Below the pieces are notes generated by a model. It was not told the DNA's origin. It worked only from the letters and a program-made list of their open reading frames with translations, and did no database searches. 64,000 nt of DNA from Kingdonia uniflora (lineage: Eukaryota; Streptophyta; Magnoliopsida; Ranunculales; Circaeasteraceae): contig JACGCM010002890.1 of the NCBI GenBank assembly GCA_014058105.1, positions 2,356,001-2,420,000 of the forward strand, read 5' to 3'. The translations under genes and the position numbers were made by a program. Below, piece after piece: positions 43,504-55,911 of this stretch (position 1 is its first letter; each line of letters begins with the position of its first letter).

Positions 43504-46500
43504 AAACACATTATTTGTAAGATTCAAGTTGGGTTTGAGGGTAATTTTGTGGCATATTAAGGTTTACCTTTTCTTTGCTTAGGAATACCATATTATGCCC
43601 GCATTTTTAACTAAAAGTTTATGCCGGATAATACTCGTCCTTGGATTTAGACAATAAGATGATAAGTGGATATTACTCGATTTTGATCAAATAAAACTTG
43701 TATTATGTTTTTTATTTCTTGAGGTACCTTGAATGATGTTCTCATTTGCATGTTGTCAAGTCCGTTCTTACTTAGGTTAAAAAATCTTTGAGGGAATTGA
43801 ACGAAAGCTTACGAACTATTGTGATCTTCATATCCAAGTGGAAATAGATTAGCTTGTCGATTCTATATATAGGATCTCAGAGACAACTATGAAATGACTT
43901 AAATGTACTTAGTATTATAATTTGTAATTTTGAATTAAATCTACTTATTTTGGTTTAATTTTTTTAATATAGCTCAGTGTTTCAGATCCTTGGTGATCTC
44001 ACCACGTTGACTTCTTTATTTTAATTTTTGTGTTTTTGGTTTTGATTACCGAAGAATAGTGTCCTTTTTGTTTGTAAGGGGATATGGTGTAATTATGGTT
44101 TCACCGCCATTAAGAACTGCTTGATCAAGAGAGAGAAGGGTTGAGTCAATGGTCTCTATTGTTTTTTTACAATTTTTTTTTCTTGTGTGTTAATCTTAGT
44201 AAGGCAGGCCTATTCTTGATGAATTTGCATATGTAGAGTTTTTTGCTCAAACAAATATGGTACTCAAAATCTGTAGAAACATGTCATTCTCAAGAAGTTG
44301 GATTATAAAAATTTTGTCAATGAATCAGAGACCTAGTGCGGAGTAACAGTTTATCAAAATCTCAACCTGTAAATTCAACATTGAATTCGACGATTTTTGG
44401 TCCATAACATTCCAGATATTGGTTATATTGTCATTTTTATTTTATTTTTTTGCTTCCCCTATCCATAGATAAAATCGCATTACCGATTATCTCTGCTCCA
44501 ATAACTATCCTTTCTCTCCCAATTAATGTTATAAGAGAATATACCATTGTTTTCCGATGAGAGTAGGTAAATAGACATGAAGTCGTGTTGTGCCAAATAT
44601 TAGTGGTAACCTTACAAAAACAAAGATATTATAAATTGTAAACTATGTACTACACAATATATGAATTTGAGTGACAACACAGCTGAACCGGAAATGTTTG
44701 TGAGTGATTTATAGATATGCTAACCATTAGATTTATGTATGAGATGAAAGCTTAGCTAAACCCATTACTGAGTTACATACATTTCCAGTGTACAAGGCAG
44801 AGCATATAATAGGGCAGAAAATGAACTTAAGAAAAATAAACATCCCTCTGGCCATTACTGAAACATGTTGTGTTAAAAATTGTCATAACGATAAAAGACA
44901 ACATAGTTACACTTAGAACAGAACAACCTACATTGTGATACTATTTATCATTACACTTGCAATGTATTTCTAGAAATAATAGTATGTTAACATTTTTCTG
45001 ATTAACGTTTAATGCCTCTTAATCCATATCAGTCAGTTCCCTCTGCATCTCCTTTATCAACTTTTGTACCTTGAGTGCTTCATTTACCAAGTATGTAAGC
45101 TCCTTTTAATCCTTTATAACTTTGTTCACACGATTCTTAAAAAGAAAGTGATTCGTAAACATTACTCCCCCAAAAGTTACTTGAGCAACAGTGGTCACCT
45201 ATGTAATCAAAATACAAACAATAAGACGATGGGAATGGTCAGGACTCATGACATCTAAAAATAAGTTATTTTATTTTATTTTATTATTTGGCATCGATTT
45301 CATCAGAGATAAATAGTATGATTTATACTTGTCTCTTTGTGTGTATAAAATTTAAATTGATATCAAAGCAATTTATCATGCAGTAGGTTGTTATCGAACT
45401 GTGGCGTCTTGTTTATTACAAGAGGAAATCTCATGATATTGTGTTTCCAATCAAGAATTTTCTTATAGATAGAAACCGTACAGTGGATAGAGGCTTGAAA
45501 ACACACCATGGAAACATGGTCTATATTTAATCTATTTAGAACAAGAAAAAGAAGAACACTCTAATTACAATAGCAACATTCAACATCCAGGAGACACTTT
45601 TCTGGAAGGAAGCAAATGTATAAAAAAAGTTGCAGGTTAATAGATATTGAGGGTCACCAGAGATAAAAGTAATGTTATGAACTTAGCAAACAAAAAATTA
45701 ATCTATGTCAAGACAAACATCTAGCAAATCAAAGACGATGTAAATAATTCCAAACAATCTAATTACAATTATGTTATTAAAAACATCATTTAGCTAATAA
45801 AATAACACGTTCATAGCATAAAATAAAAAACGAATTCGAACACATTGCAAAAAGGATTCTAAATTTCAGCAATTTATTATACTTAAAACTAAAAAAGATT
45901 TAAAATGCGTGATACTTCTAGTGACTTTGAGAAGGTCATAATCTATATATAATAACTGTCTGAGACTGGTTTGTACTATAGATTTCATGTAGCCTTGATA
46001 GTAGTAGCCTCCTTCTGAAAATGCAGAAAAGATTCAAAAAATGATAAACTAAAAAACATTTTCACATTGAATTCAATATGATTACAAAATTTAAAGAACA
46101 AACTTTAAAGCTGAAGTAATCGAATTGAATAATTCTTTATACATACTTCAATTATTAGTGTAATGAAACTTTAGTGTTTGTTTTTGAAATTATATAACAA
46201 ATAAATAAACTTTCCTTTAAGAAGATGAATTGCTACATCTAAATATATTTCATATCAATATAGGCTGCTAAACAAGTAGCTTAAAAAGAGCAGTTTAGAA
46301 GGTATAGTTTATTTACTGTACTACGATCCAATCCCTCAAAGCTCTTTTTCGTACCATACAGATGGCTCTTTTGACACCTATACCCACATTTCCCCATATC
46401 CTAATGTTGTTATGGTTGTCTTACTATCTTGCTACAGCTAGACGTCGTCGTTCTGAGTTCTGAGACCTTATCCTACAAGACATGAAATCTCTTTTGGAAC

Positions 46501-47718
46501 AGATCCCACCGATGCTCTATGTCTAGGCTACAAAACTATAGGTAAGATAGCTAAACTGGGCTTGCTCAAGTCAGTCCTGTGCGACCTGAAGGTTGTACAA
46601 TTGCGATATTTGAATATAAAGATTATTTTACTTTTCAAGTAGTGCAACCCTGGCAGGTTAAATAGTGAAACTTCCTTTCGCTTCTTATAAGTTAACCAAG
46701 TCTTCTCCTCTGGTTGAGTTGTCTTATCTCTAATTTCTGTCATAATACTCATAAGGTTCAGTTCACAGTCGAATGTAAGTCACCTTGACATTGATTTTCA
46801 TATTGCGTCTTTCAATACTAAGCAAACCTCATTTTCCCTCCCAATAAAAAATTCACGACTAATCTAAATGTCAACTCATGGTTTAAGAAATCAAACAAAT
46901 TAAGCCAAATAAGAACAGTAAAAAAAAAACTAACAAATCAAGCCAATTCCACTAAACAAAATAAAGCCAATAAACGTTCGATACCCTACAAAAAGGAACG
47001 AAAACCAATGATCTTATGAATGCTAAGAAACAAAAAGATCACTGGTCGGAGCCAAACCTCCATGGAATTGCTCTGACTACCTTTTGGAGCCAAAACCCAT
47101 CTACAGGCCCCATCACTCTTAAATGACTATCTTATCATACCAAAACCTCAATGTCAATGCAATCTTGAAGATCAAGTTATCAATGAATAGTGATTCCTCA
47201 ACTCATACAAGCCCAATCAATATCGACATTATAACACTGCCATGACTCTTTCACAACTAAGTTGTTGAAAGAAATCAAACCTTGCTGATGTTTTTGTGAA
47301 GTTATACTGGGACTATTATAAGATTAAGGCACTACAGCTCTTTGGCATGGTGCCAACAATCAGCCGGTTACGATTTCTTGGAACTTTGAAGAATAAAAGG
47401 ACTATAATCACTGCGAAAAATGCCAACCAAAACCAACTGATAAAATGGCATGCATCTTGGATTCTTTCTTATAGATCTTTATTGGCATATAAAGTAAATA
47501 GGGAATATGTATGCGCCGATGCAATCTAAACTTAACAAGTTTAAACCTGAACTAAGTAAGACCTTAGAACTTTCATAAACCAAATGTACTTTAAGCATGA
47601 GGAAAAGACTACATAGTTCCTCAACGCGTTTACGAGATTAATATTATGTAAGAAGTTATTTAACAAAATACTCAAATTATGATGACAATGCTAAGAGAAA
47701 GAAATAGAAAAAACATAC
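43504..47718. other. Intergenic stretch with no supported gene
   Basis: About 4.2 kb of AT-rich DNA. A possible terminal exon lies at 45,019-45,102 (listed separately). Other ORFs (45,064-45,258, 46,528-46,752, 47,296-47,529) show no domain. Probably eroded transposon and intergenic sequence. Confidence 0.4.
45019..45102 (-). other. Possible isolated terminal exon
   Basis: The minus strand reads ELTYLVNEALKVQKLIKEMQ, then RELTDMD and a TAA stop. It is preceded by an AG and an AT-rich stretch, as at a splice acceptor. The helical, charged composition is protein-like, but 27 codons are too few to name a family, and no neighbouring exon was found. It may be chance. Confidence 0.2.
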
Positions 47719-48111
47719 TCTTTGTGCATATGCATTGACCAAGGCGTGATACATTGTAGGAGACGGCTTTAAACCCAGTAGATTTCATAACCTCCAAGCA
47801 CTCAATTGCATCCTTAAACCTTCCCGATTGCCCATAAACGTAAATGAGTGTAATATACATGATAACATTCGGTATCGCCCCTTCGCTCCGCATCTTTTCC
47901 ATCAAGCCCTTCAACTCATCCCATTTCTCTTGCCCCAGTGAATTAATCATGATATTGTATGTGGTACTACATGGGAACACCCACTATCATTCATCTCTTG
48001 TAAAAGCTCATTGGCCCTATCATGTCGCCCTGATTTACAATGACAATCTATAAGCGTATTCCACGTAACATTATCAGGCTGAATCACCTCGGACTTCATC
48101 CTCTTTGGGTT
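47719..48111 (-). pseudogene. PPR protein exon (CRP1-like), two single-base indels
   Basis: The minus strand encodes three consecutive pentatricopeptide repeats: [20 protein letters not shown], then [20 protein letters not shown], then AIPNVIMYITLIYVYGQSG and [18 protein letters not shown]. Frame is lost near 47,975 (one base missing before CSTTYN) and near 47,770 (one extra base before the [13 protein letters not shown] continuation). A GTATGT donor follows at 47,718. The order matches, as I remember it, Arabidopsis CRP1 (At5g42310), a plastid RNA-processing PPR. Neither the N-terminus nor later exons are present, so this is a fragment. Confidence 0.6.
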
Positions 48112-49837
48112 ATTTTTTTATTATTATAGATGATATGCCGATGCATTCATAGTGACTAATTTGCTTGCTAGAAGGAAAAAAATATATGTAAGAACATGTG
48201 TGGTAATTAGGGATTTAATAACAAGTGTAGAATTATCGATGTACCTTATAAAGGATGTTGTACTAATACACAAACGAAAGATTATATACGATTAATATTA
48301 AATAGGTAACACAGATGTCATAACAAGGAAAATCCAGGTGAATGATTTTCAAAAATTGCATTTGGTGGAGAAAAAGGGTCGATAAACTGACCTCTTGTAA
48401 CTCATTATAATGCAAAAGCAGTCTGCAAGCTACAATCAATTCACAATTGTAAAGGGAGTCTTTCTCTGGATCTTCAGTGAAGTTCTGTAGCCTCCACTAT
48501 GTCATGATCACACCAATGTTTTCTTCTTTGCTATAAAGTCCTTCACTTCTGCACTGTTTTATTAATATTTCATCAGCATTGTAGTTTAACAGAAAGCGCA
48601 AGATTTTGTGATGGATCAGTTTAAGGAGATTTAGAACTATCAGGGGAAGGTTGAAAGAGTAACTTTGGATATTTGTTGCAATTTCTTGCGGGCTTAGGAG
48701 ATGGCAGAAGAAATACAGCAAACTCGACAAAAGGAAATAAGAAGGCAAACATCTAATTAAGGAACTAACTGCAAACAAATGTCATTGCCAACATGACAGG
48801 AAAAGTTAATGGCCATCTGAAAATGGCACGCTATCCATATCGTTAATGCACACTTCAAAAATAGCAGTGGCTAACTGGCATATGCGACTTCATTAACACT
48901 AATGTGGGGAATATAGCTCAGCTTTAGGCCAGCAATTGGACCAAACAGATTGATAAATAACAAATATCGTGCATACACTTAAAAATGAGATGCCAATTGT
49001 AGATGCTCACTTGCCCACTTCCACAAACAAACAACAAAAACTAAGGACATCCCACTAACCCTTTCAGTATTTTTATTGGTATAATTATACGTCACTGGCT
49101 CTGTCAAAATCATATGATTATTTCTTTCGCTGGCTGACTTAGTGTAGTACCTGCAAGATTAATAAGCTGTGAATATTTGTTTGTGATTTACAGCTAATCG
49201 TAAGGTAAACTTGGAGAAACTCCAATATGAGCTATAATATAAATAAGCATATGAAGGAACATTACTTTGTCAAACGCCAAAATGGAATGTTGTCTTATAA
49301 TTTTAATAACTAATTTACTTCCTCATGTCACCAATGGTCCACTCTTCAAAGCTTTCATGCTTTCAGAAGAGTTAACACTAGTTTTCTAATTACTTTGTGA
49401 CCCATATTCACCACAACACCGTAAGAAATTTCAAAAATGAAGAAGCCCTCCTTAATGCTTGCCATCATTATTAACTTAGCAACTTCATTCTATACATCTA
49501 AAAGGATCGCTTCTTTGAGAAGTAGTCTATGATCTAATTGTGAACTAGGTCCCATGCTGGACCTCATGCTTAGATTTCACAGTTTAGGTGCCATCACAAT
49601 TTGGTTTTATGAAAGTACCCTCATGTACAAAACCAAACCAAAAATAGCTATAAGATGTCAACTGGAGTGCTCACTTGTCCACTTCTAGAGCAAAAAATAA
49701 AGGACTGAGAAGGACCCCCTACTAACCCCTTTGAGTATTTGAATGTTATTTGATACAATTACAACTTCAAAAAATTTATACGTACTTTTTATATCACTGA
49801 CTTAGTCTAATAATAATAAAAATTAGTACGTTGACAA
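48112..49837. other. Intergenic stretch with a diverged duplicate
   Basis: No gene recognised. The ORF at 48,497-48,778 (minus) shows no domain. Two similar segments, about 48,990-49,150 and 49,650-49,810, share blocks such as GCTCACTTG(C/T)CCACTTC and a (T/C)ACTAACCCNTTNNAGTATTT motif, so the region contains an old duplication. Confidence 0.4.
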
Positions 49838-49842
49838 AGTTC
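49838..49842. repeat. Target-site duplication AGTTC, left copy
   Basis: AGTTC directly precedes the left LTR and recurs at 55,007-55,011 directly after the right LTR. Confidence 0.8.
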
Positions 49843-50427
49843 TGTTGAGATTTGAGGTAGCTACTCTCTCTTCCCTACGAAGAACGAAACGCGGAAATCG
49901 CCAACACAAGAAGTAAATCAAACAAAGACAATAAAGAACACAAGGAATTTACCCGGAGGAGGGAAGTGGAAAACCCTTGCGGATGAAAAACCACTCCCCA
50001 CGAACAATTCACTTTGATATCAAACAGGTTACAATGATCTCTCAAGCTTCTCAAGCTTTAATGGAGTCTCTCAAACCCTAGCCTCTCTAAGGTTAAACTC
50101 ACCAAAAGATAGATAACAAAATAACATAAGTTCTCTTTATATACTAGAGGACCAAAAATACAAGTAGTACGGATCTCGAGGCATAACTCTAACATCTAAG
50201 GCAAACCTACGCGAAGCTCATTCGAACGACTCCAAGCTCGTTCAAACGACTTTGCGATAGTTGGTCTCCAACCCTAGAAACATAGCGTCTCGTTCGAGCG
50301 ACATCCAAGCTCGTTCGAACGAGATTAACTCTTGGGCCAAAATTCCAGGGAGTATATGAGTTCGTTCGAACAACTTCGACAATTTCCCAATTTCGACAAT
50401 TTCTCCAATTCGAGTTCATACCCAACA
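49843..50427 (-). repeat. 3' LTR of a Tork/TNT1-like copia element
   Basis: 585 bp from TGTTGAGATT to ATACCCAACA. It matches the right LTR at 54,443-55,006 almost base for base, except for a block of about 20 bp (near 50,016-50,036) absent from the right copy. On the minus strand a TATATAAAG box lies at about 50,136-50,146, with GTTCGAACGA palindromes upstream of it at 50,218-50,375. Confidence 0.9.
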
Positions 50428-50438
50428 ATCTCCCACTT
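50428..50438 (-). other. Polypurine tract of the Tork-like element
   Basis: Minus strand AAGTGGGAGAT, immediately followed by the LTR start TGTTGGGTAT. A standard copia arrangement. Confidence 0.75.
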
Positions 50439-51998
50439 GAAATCGAATCCCATAACCCATCTCCAGATCTTCCAATGAATTGCTCGCTCTACCCAGGCCT
50501 TCAATCTTGAAGACCCACAAAAGTTGTACATGTCGTCAACTTCTAAAAAATCACCACCTTCGTAAACATATCGGTCGGATTCACATCAGTGTGAATCTTC
50601 ACAAGCTTCAACACACCGTCCTCGAGGAGCGAGCGAATATAGTGATACCGAATATCAATGTGCTTGGTCCTAGAGTGAAAAGCTGAATTCTTCGCTAAGT
50701 GTATAGCGCTTTGACTATCACTATACAACTTAGTGAGAGAATTGTTCTCTACCAAACTCTTTCATCAACCCTTTGAGCCAAACCATATCTTTGCACGCTT
50801 CTGTAGCTGCAACATATTCCGCCTCCGTCGTAGACAAAGCTACAATCTTCTATAGCCTAGAAACCCATGTAACTGCACCGCTTCCCAATGTAAAAACGAA
50901 ACCACTAGTGTTCTTCCGCCTATCCATGTCACCCGCCATATCAGAATCAACAAAACCCTGTAAGCATATCTGAGAACCCCCATAACATAATGCCATATCT
51001 TGAGTCCCCTTTAGATACCTCAGTATTCATTTCACAGCTCTCCAATGCTCCTTGCCTGAATTGCTCATATACCTACTCACAACTCCCACTGCTTGGGCAA
51101 TGTCTGGTCTTGTACAAATCATAGCGTACATTAGGCTACCAACCGCGGATTGATAAGGAACCTTCCGCATCTCATCGCGATCCTTCTACGTCTTCGGACA
51201 ACAATCCTTTGATAATTTGAAGTGACCTCCCAATGGTGTACTAACAACTTTAGAACCATCCATATTGAACCGCTTCAGTACTTTACCAATGTAATCAGCT
51301 TTAGACAACTTCAATTCTTGCCGCTTTCTGTCCCTCGTAACACGCATACCAAGAACTTGTCTTGCCGCACCCAAGTCCTTCATAAAAAACTTCCGGGATA
51401 ACAGTTCCTTCAACTAAATTATTTCTCCCATGTCAGCACTTGCTACCAACATATCATCTACATACAGAAGTAGAATAATATACGAGTTCCCCGTATTCTT
51501 GATAAAACAACAGTGATCTGCATTGCTCTTCGAATAGCCATTTTTGGACATGAACTGTTCAAACTTCAAATACCACTGTCTTGGCGCTTGTTTCAAACCG
51601 TATAAGCTCTTCGTAAACCTACACACAAGATCTTCTTTCCCTTTAACCGAATACCCTTCTGGCTGCTTCATATAAATCTCTTCATCAAGGTTACCGTGAA
51701 GAAAAACAGTCTTGACATCAAGTTGTTCAAGATGCAAGTCTTCAACAGCAACTATATTCATCACAACCCGAATAGTAGACATCTTCACAACATGAGCAAA
51801 AATCTCACCGAAATCAACGTCTTCTTTCTGCTGAAAGCCCTTCACCACAAGTCTAGCCTTGAATCTCCTTGAGCCATTAGATTCCTACTTTAGTCTGTAT
51901 ACCCACTTGTTGTGCAATGCTCTCTTCCCCTTCGGTAACTGAACTAAATCCCAAGTTCGATTAACTGACAATGACTGCATCTCATCATCATAGCAAAC
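50439..51998 (-). pseudogene. RT and RNase H of the Tork-like copia element
   Basis: Minus strand: LPKGKRALHNKWVYRLK, ARLVVKGFQQKEDVDFGEIF, LHLEQLDVKTVFLHGNL, IYMKQPEGYSVKG, SLYGLKQAPRQWYLKFEQFM, and ILLLYVDDMLVA with an intact YVDD box (near 51,450). RNase H/tether: KDLGAARQVLGMRV, then [20 protein letters not shown] and DSQSAIHLAKNSAFHSRTKH, ending DMFTKVV. At least four in-frame stops occur (near 51,999, 51,892, 51,414 and 51,190), with no major deletion. It copies element RNA into DNA when intact. Confidence 0.85.
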
Positions 51999-54337
51999 TC
52001 CTACTTGCTCTTGGGTTCCACATCTAAAGGCTCCTTGTAACTTTCAGGTTCACCACCATCTGTAAGTAACAAGTGATTTAAAGAATTTACGTACCTTACC
52101 GGAATTCTCGTAACTCTCGGCTCCTTTCGAAGTGCTATTGGAATGTCTAGAACATTAGGTTCTTCGTTCTGATCCGGTACATCGTACTCAACAACGACTT
52201 CTTCATTATCCTCTCGAGAGGGTTCATCATCTTCAATGTCGACACTTTCCTCTTCTTCACCTCGAATCCTTTTCACAGGTACTTTAAAATCTTTATATAA
52301 GACTTCCTCATTAAATGTAACATTACGGCTCCGGATAACTTTTCGATTCTTCGCATCCCAAAACCGGTACCCAAACTTATCACCACCGTATCTAATGAAA
52401 ATGCACTTCGTCGACTTTGCATCTAACTTGGTCCTTGTATATAAATTATCAAGCACATATGAGATACAGCCGAAAATACGCAAGTGATTAAGGTTTACCT
52501 CTTTACTGATCCACGCTTCTTCAGGAATTCTAAAGTCCAAAGCCGTCGAAGGCCCTCTGTTAATCAAGTATGCCGCCGTACTAACCGCATCCGCCCAAAA
52601 ACACTTTGGCAATCCAGCGTTGAGTCTCATACTCCTCGCTCTTTCGTTTATTGTTCGGTTCATGCGTTCTGCAACACCATTTTGTTGCGGTGTTCCGGGA
52701 ATAATCTTCTGTCTCCTAATCCCGTTTGATGAGCAAAAGTCTTCAAACTCGTCACTACAGTATTCGCCCCCGTTATCCAACTTTAGACACTTCAGTTTCA
52801 AACCGGTTTCATTTTCAACCGGAGCCCTCCACCTCTTGAATTTATCGAACACATCTGACTTGTTCTTCACGAAGTAGACCCACAGTTTACGAGTAGCATC
52901 ATCGATAAAAGTAACATAGTAATGAGAACCACCAAGAGAAGACACCTTGCTTAGCCCCCAAACATCCGTATGTACAAGATCCAGCTTTTCGGGTTTCCTT
53001 GATCTTTGAGATAATTTGAAACTGACATTCTTTTGCTTCGCAAGAACACACTCTTCACAAAACTTGAGATCAACCTCAGCAAGACCCTTTAGCTTTCCCT
53101 TCGTTACCATTATCTTCATCCCCTTCTCACTCATGTGACCGAGCCGTTTGTGCCACGTACTTGTATCAATCCCCAGAGTAGCCGCACAAATAGTGGAAAT
53201 TGTGTTTAGCGTTGTATACAATGTTCCTTGTCGCAAGCCTCGAGCTACCAACATAGCTCCCTTTGTAATCTTCCAGAAGGTTGCGCCAAATGTACACTCG
53301 TATCTGGCATCATCCGCCAATTTGCTAACCGATATAAGGTTACGCCCCAGTTTAGGTACAAGTCGCATATTCTGTAAAACCAATGTTCCCCCTGAAGGCA
53401 ACAACAACCTAGCATTTCCCTTTCTAGTAATATTGCGTGCACTCTTATCTGCAAGAAAGACCGTACTGAAGTCGCCTTTAACAATATTGGTAAGAAAACC
53501 TACGTTCGCAGTAGCATGGAAGGAAACGCCCGAATCAACAATCCAAGATTCGTTAACATCGTCACATGATAGTAGTAGAGCCTCGTCAGAACTAACCTCC
53601 TTAGTAAGGTTCATTTTATCTTTCTCTTCATCATCAATCTTCTTAGAAGAAGAAAAGTTACAATCACGCCTGAAGTGACCCTTCTTTCCACAAGTCCAAC
53701 ACGCACCGGGCGGCTTAGACTTCCCTCTTGACTGTGATCGACCCATTCCAAATTTCGTCCCTTTTCTGTAAGACCTCCCTCTTTCCTCGACGTTCAACAT
53801 ACTGCCGTTTGAACTAGAAGAGGGTTCAGATGTTTTATGCCTATTCTCTTCACTCATAATCAACGAGACTATAGTGTCAAATTTGATGTCTTCCTTCCCA
53901 AATGAGTTGCTCACTGCTGTAATGAATCCTTCCCAACTTTCTGGCATATGCCCTAGAAGAGCCCACGCTCTCACCTCCTCGGTAAAAGTGATTTTAACAG
54001 ATTCCAGTTGAGCATGTATGGTATTGAACTCACTGATATGAGCTTGCACACTACCATTCTCCTTCATCTTCAAAGTAAACAAGCGCCGTAAAAAGTAAAC
54101 CTTATTTGCCCCGGACGGTTCCGAGTACATAGCGGACAACGTCTCCATCAATCCCTTCATCGTTGTAACTTTAGAGATCATGTGTAGAATTTGAGATGAT
54201 AGCGCTTACCTAACGACTCCAAGCGCTTTGCGATCCAATCGCGCCCACTTATCTTCATCGAAATCTACTGGCTTCATCTCAGCTCCACCCAGCGGTAGAT
54301 CAAGATCCTTCTGATAAAGGTAATCTTCTATCTGCAT
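51999..54337 (-). pseudogene. gag, protease and integrase of the Tork-like copia element
   Basis: From ATG 54,337 the frame reads MQIEDYLYQKDLDLPLGG and reaches a single TAA at 54,206-54,208 (residue 44), then stays open for 726 codons. Gag: SMYSEPSGANKVYFLRRLF-type block. Zinc knuckle: CWTCGKKGHFRRDC. Protease: WIVDSGVSFHAT. GAG-pre-integrase: WHKRLGHMSEKGM. Integrase catalytic residues lie in LVHTDVWG, KLDNGGEYCSDEF and QQNGVAERMNRT (D, D, E). Matches the TNT1/Tork lineage. One nonsense codon in Gag and those in RT inactivate it. The plus-strand ORFs at 52,236-53,678 are shadows. Confidence 0.88.
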
Positions 54338-54426
54338 CTCCTACACTCCAAAATTTGACCCATTGAACTTTGTGATCTTCAACTTCTCCTAATCGGCCAT
54401 CGATCTTCACCACACAAGCCCAAACC

Positions 54427-54440
54427 TGGCTCTAATACCA
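54427..54440 (-). other. Primer-binding site of the Tork-like element
   Basis: Minus strand TGGTATTAGAGCCA, two bases inside the LTR. It matches the initiator tRNA-Met PBS (TGGTATCAGAGC) with one change. Confidence 0.8.
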
Positions 54441-54442
54441 AT

Positions 54443-55006
54443 TGTTGAGAATTGAGGTAGCTACTCTCTCTTCCCTACGAAGAACGAAATGCGGAAATCG
54501 CCAACACAAGAAGTAAATCAAACAAAGACAATAAAGAACACAAGGAATTTACCCGGAGGAGGGAAGTGGAAAACCCTTGCGGATGAAAAACCACTCTCCA
54601 CAAACAATTCACTATGATCTCTCAAGTTTCTCAAGCTTTAATGGAGTCTCTCAAACCCTAGCCTCTCTAAGGTTAAACTCACCAAAAGATAGATAACAAA
54701 ATAACCTAAGTTCTCTTTATATACTAGAGGACAAAAAATACAAGTAGTACGAATCTCGAGGCATAACTCTAACATCTAAGGCAAACCTATGCGAAGCTCG
54801 TTCGAACGACTCCAAGTTGTTCAAACGACTTTGCGATAGTTGGTCTCCAACCCTAGAAAAATAACATCTCGTTCGAAGGACATCCAAGCTCGTTCGAACG
54901 AGAATAACTCTTGGGCCAAAATTCCAGGGAGTACATGAGTTCGTTCGAGCGACTTCGACAATTTCCCAATTTCGACAATTTCTCCAATTTGAGTTCATAC
55001 CCAACA
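54443..55006 (-). repeat. 5' LTR of the Tork-like copia element
   Basis: 564 bp from TGTTGAGAATT to ATACCCAACA. It differs from the left LTR at a small number of sites plus the 20-bp deletion near 54,613. GTTCGAACGA palindromes recur at 54,796-54,955. AGTTC follows at 55,007-55,011. Confidence 0.9.
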
Positions 55007-55011
55007 AGTTC
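55007..55011. repeat. Target-site duplication AGTTC, right copy
   Basis: Matches 49,838-49,842. The native sequence continues as GTTGTGCAAATT and leads to the WAK-like ATG at 55,140. Confidence 0.8.
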
Positions 55012-55139
55012 GTTGTGCAAATTTTTGTTGGGGATTTCCAACCATTAGAGTAACATTGAGATACATCAATAAGACCTATAAATGTGAACTTGAACTATCT
55101 GGAATCTAAGCAAAAAAACTGAAAAGGAGCAAAGCAACA

Positions 55140-55412
55140 ATGTTCTTAAAGTGTCTCATATGCCTCTTCACATGGTTCACTTTAGCAGCAACAGAAACAT
55201 CACTAGCAAAGGCGAGGTGCCAAGACATATGCGGGAATGTTAGCATCCCCTACCCATTTGGTGTGGGAGATTCTCATTGCTACCAACAATCGAGACTAAT
55301 GTTAGTATGTAACGAATTATTCAACCCTCCTACACTACTATACGGTAATATGCCTATAGTAAGCATATCTTTACTAAACGGAACAATGACTCTGGGTCTA
55401 AAAAACAAATAA
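55140..55412 (+). pseudogene. WAK-like receptor kinase fragment (GUB_WAK_bind)
   Basis: Frame of 90 codons: a signal peptide (MFLKCLICLFTWFTLAATE), then CQDICGNVSIPYPFGVGDSH and CYQQSRLMLVCNE, the conserved cysteine pattern of the galacturonan-binding domain of wall-associated kinases, then NGTMTLGLKNK and a stop. Full-length family members run to 600-700 residues with a transmembrane segment and kinase; none of that follows here. The sequence changes character right after the stop. The element's 5' LTR ends 133 bp upstream of the ATG. Truncated, perhaps a captured fragment. Confidence 0.65.
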
Positions 55413-55489
55413 GAACTCAAAATCTACTCAAATGCAAACATCGAGAGCTACATAGAGAGTTAGAGAGAACAAACAAACCTGAGAATCAA

Positions 55490-55832
55490 GGGTTTGATTG
55501 GTTCCTCCTGATCACCACCATCATTGATCTTGGGGAGAAGCTTAGCAATAAGATCACCATCGTCGATTGAGACTTCAGAGGCGATGAGAGAACATGATCC
55601 AGGTTTGCGAGATCGAGTTCGTATGCGAAAGGGGGTTTGATTACAAGTTCAAATTTCTTCCTTCTTCCATGATTGGACTGAAACACTGAGATGAAGAAGT
55701 AGTGGGAGAGTTGGGTTGAAGTTCGAATCGTTGGTTTTGCTACAACAACAATGCCCAAGCTCTTAAACCTTAAACCCTCAACTTGAGTAGATCCGTAACA
55801 CCAAGAAGGAGATAGAAACCCAAAAATGCCAT
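55490..55832 (-). pseudogene. Unidentified gene fragment, possible first exon
   Basis: One minus-strand frame ends in EVSIDDGDLIAKLLPKINDG and GDQEEPIKPLILR, followed by a GT donor at about 55,489, which looks like a real exon end. A longer overlapping frame (55,486-55,875) has no recognisable domain. Its upstream border carries a block of about 95 bp also found before the SVR1-like fragment (60,167-60,268). Family unknown. Confidence 0.25.
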
Positions 55833-55911
55833 TCAATTCGGCAATTATGGGTTGGACGGCCCAGATCATTTCCATGGTACAGAAGTGCCATAAATTATTC
55901 GAACCATCCTC
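55815..55911 (-). repeat. Block shared with 60,167-60,268
   Basis: CAATTCGGCAATTA and GGGTT(G/A)GACGGCCCA are nearly identical in the two copies, and similarity runs on to GAACCATCC/GACCATCC. In both cases the block abuts the putative start of a minus-strand gene fragment. 44 of 50 bases match over the best part by hand count. Confidence 0.55.

Noticed and set aside
53148..53678. Plus-strand ORF of 176 codons
   Set aside because: Lies over the copia gag-protease frame, which carries recognisable motifs on the minus strand.
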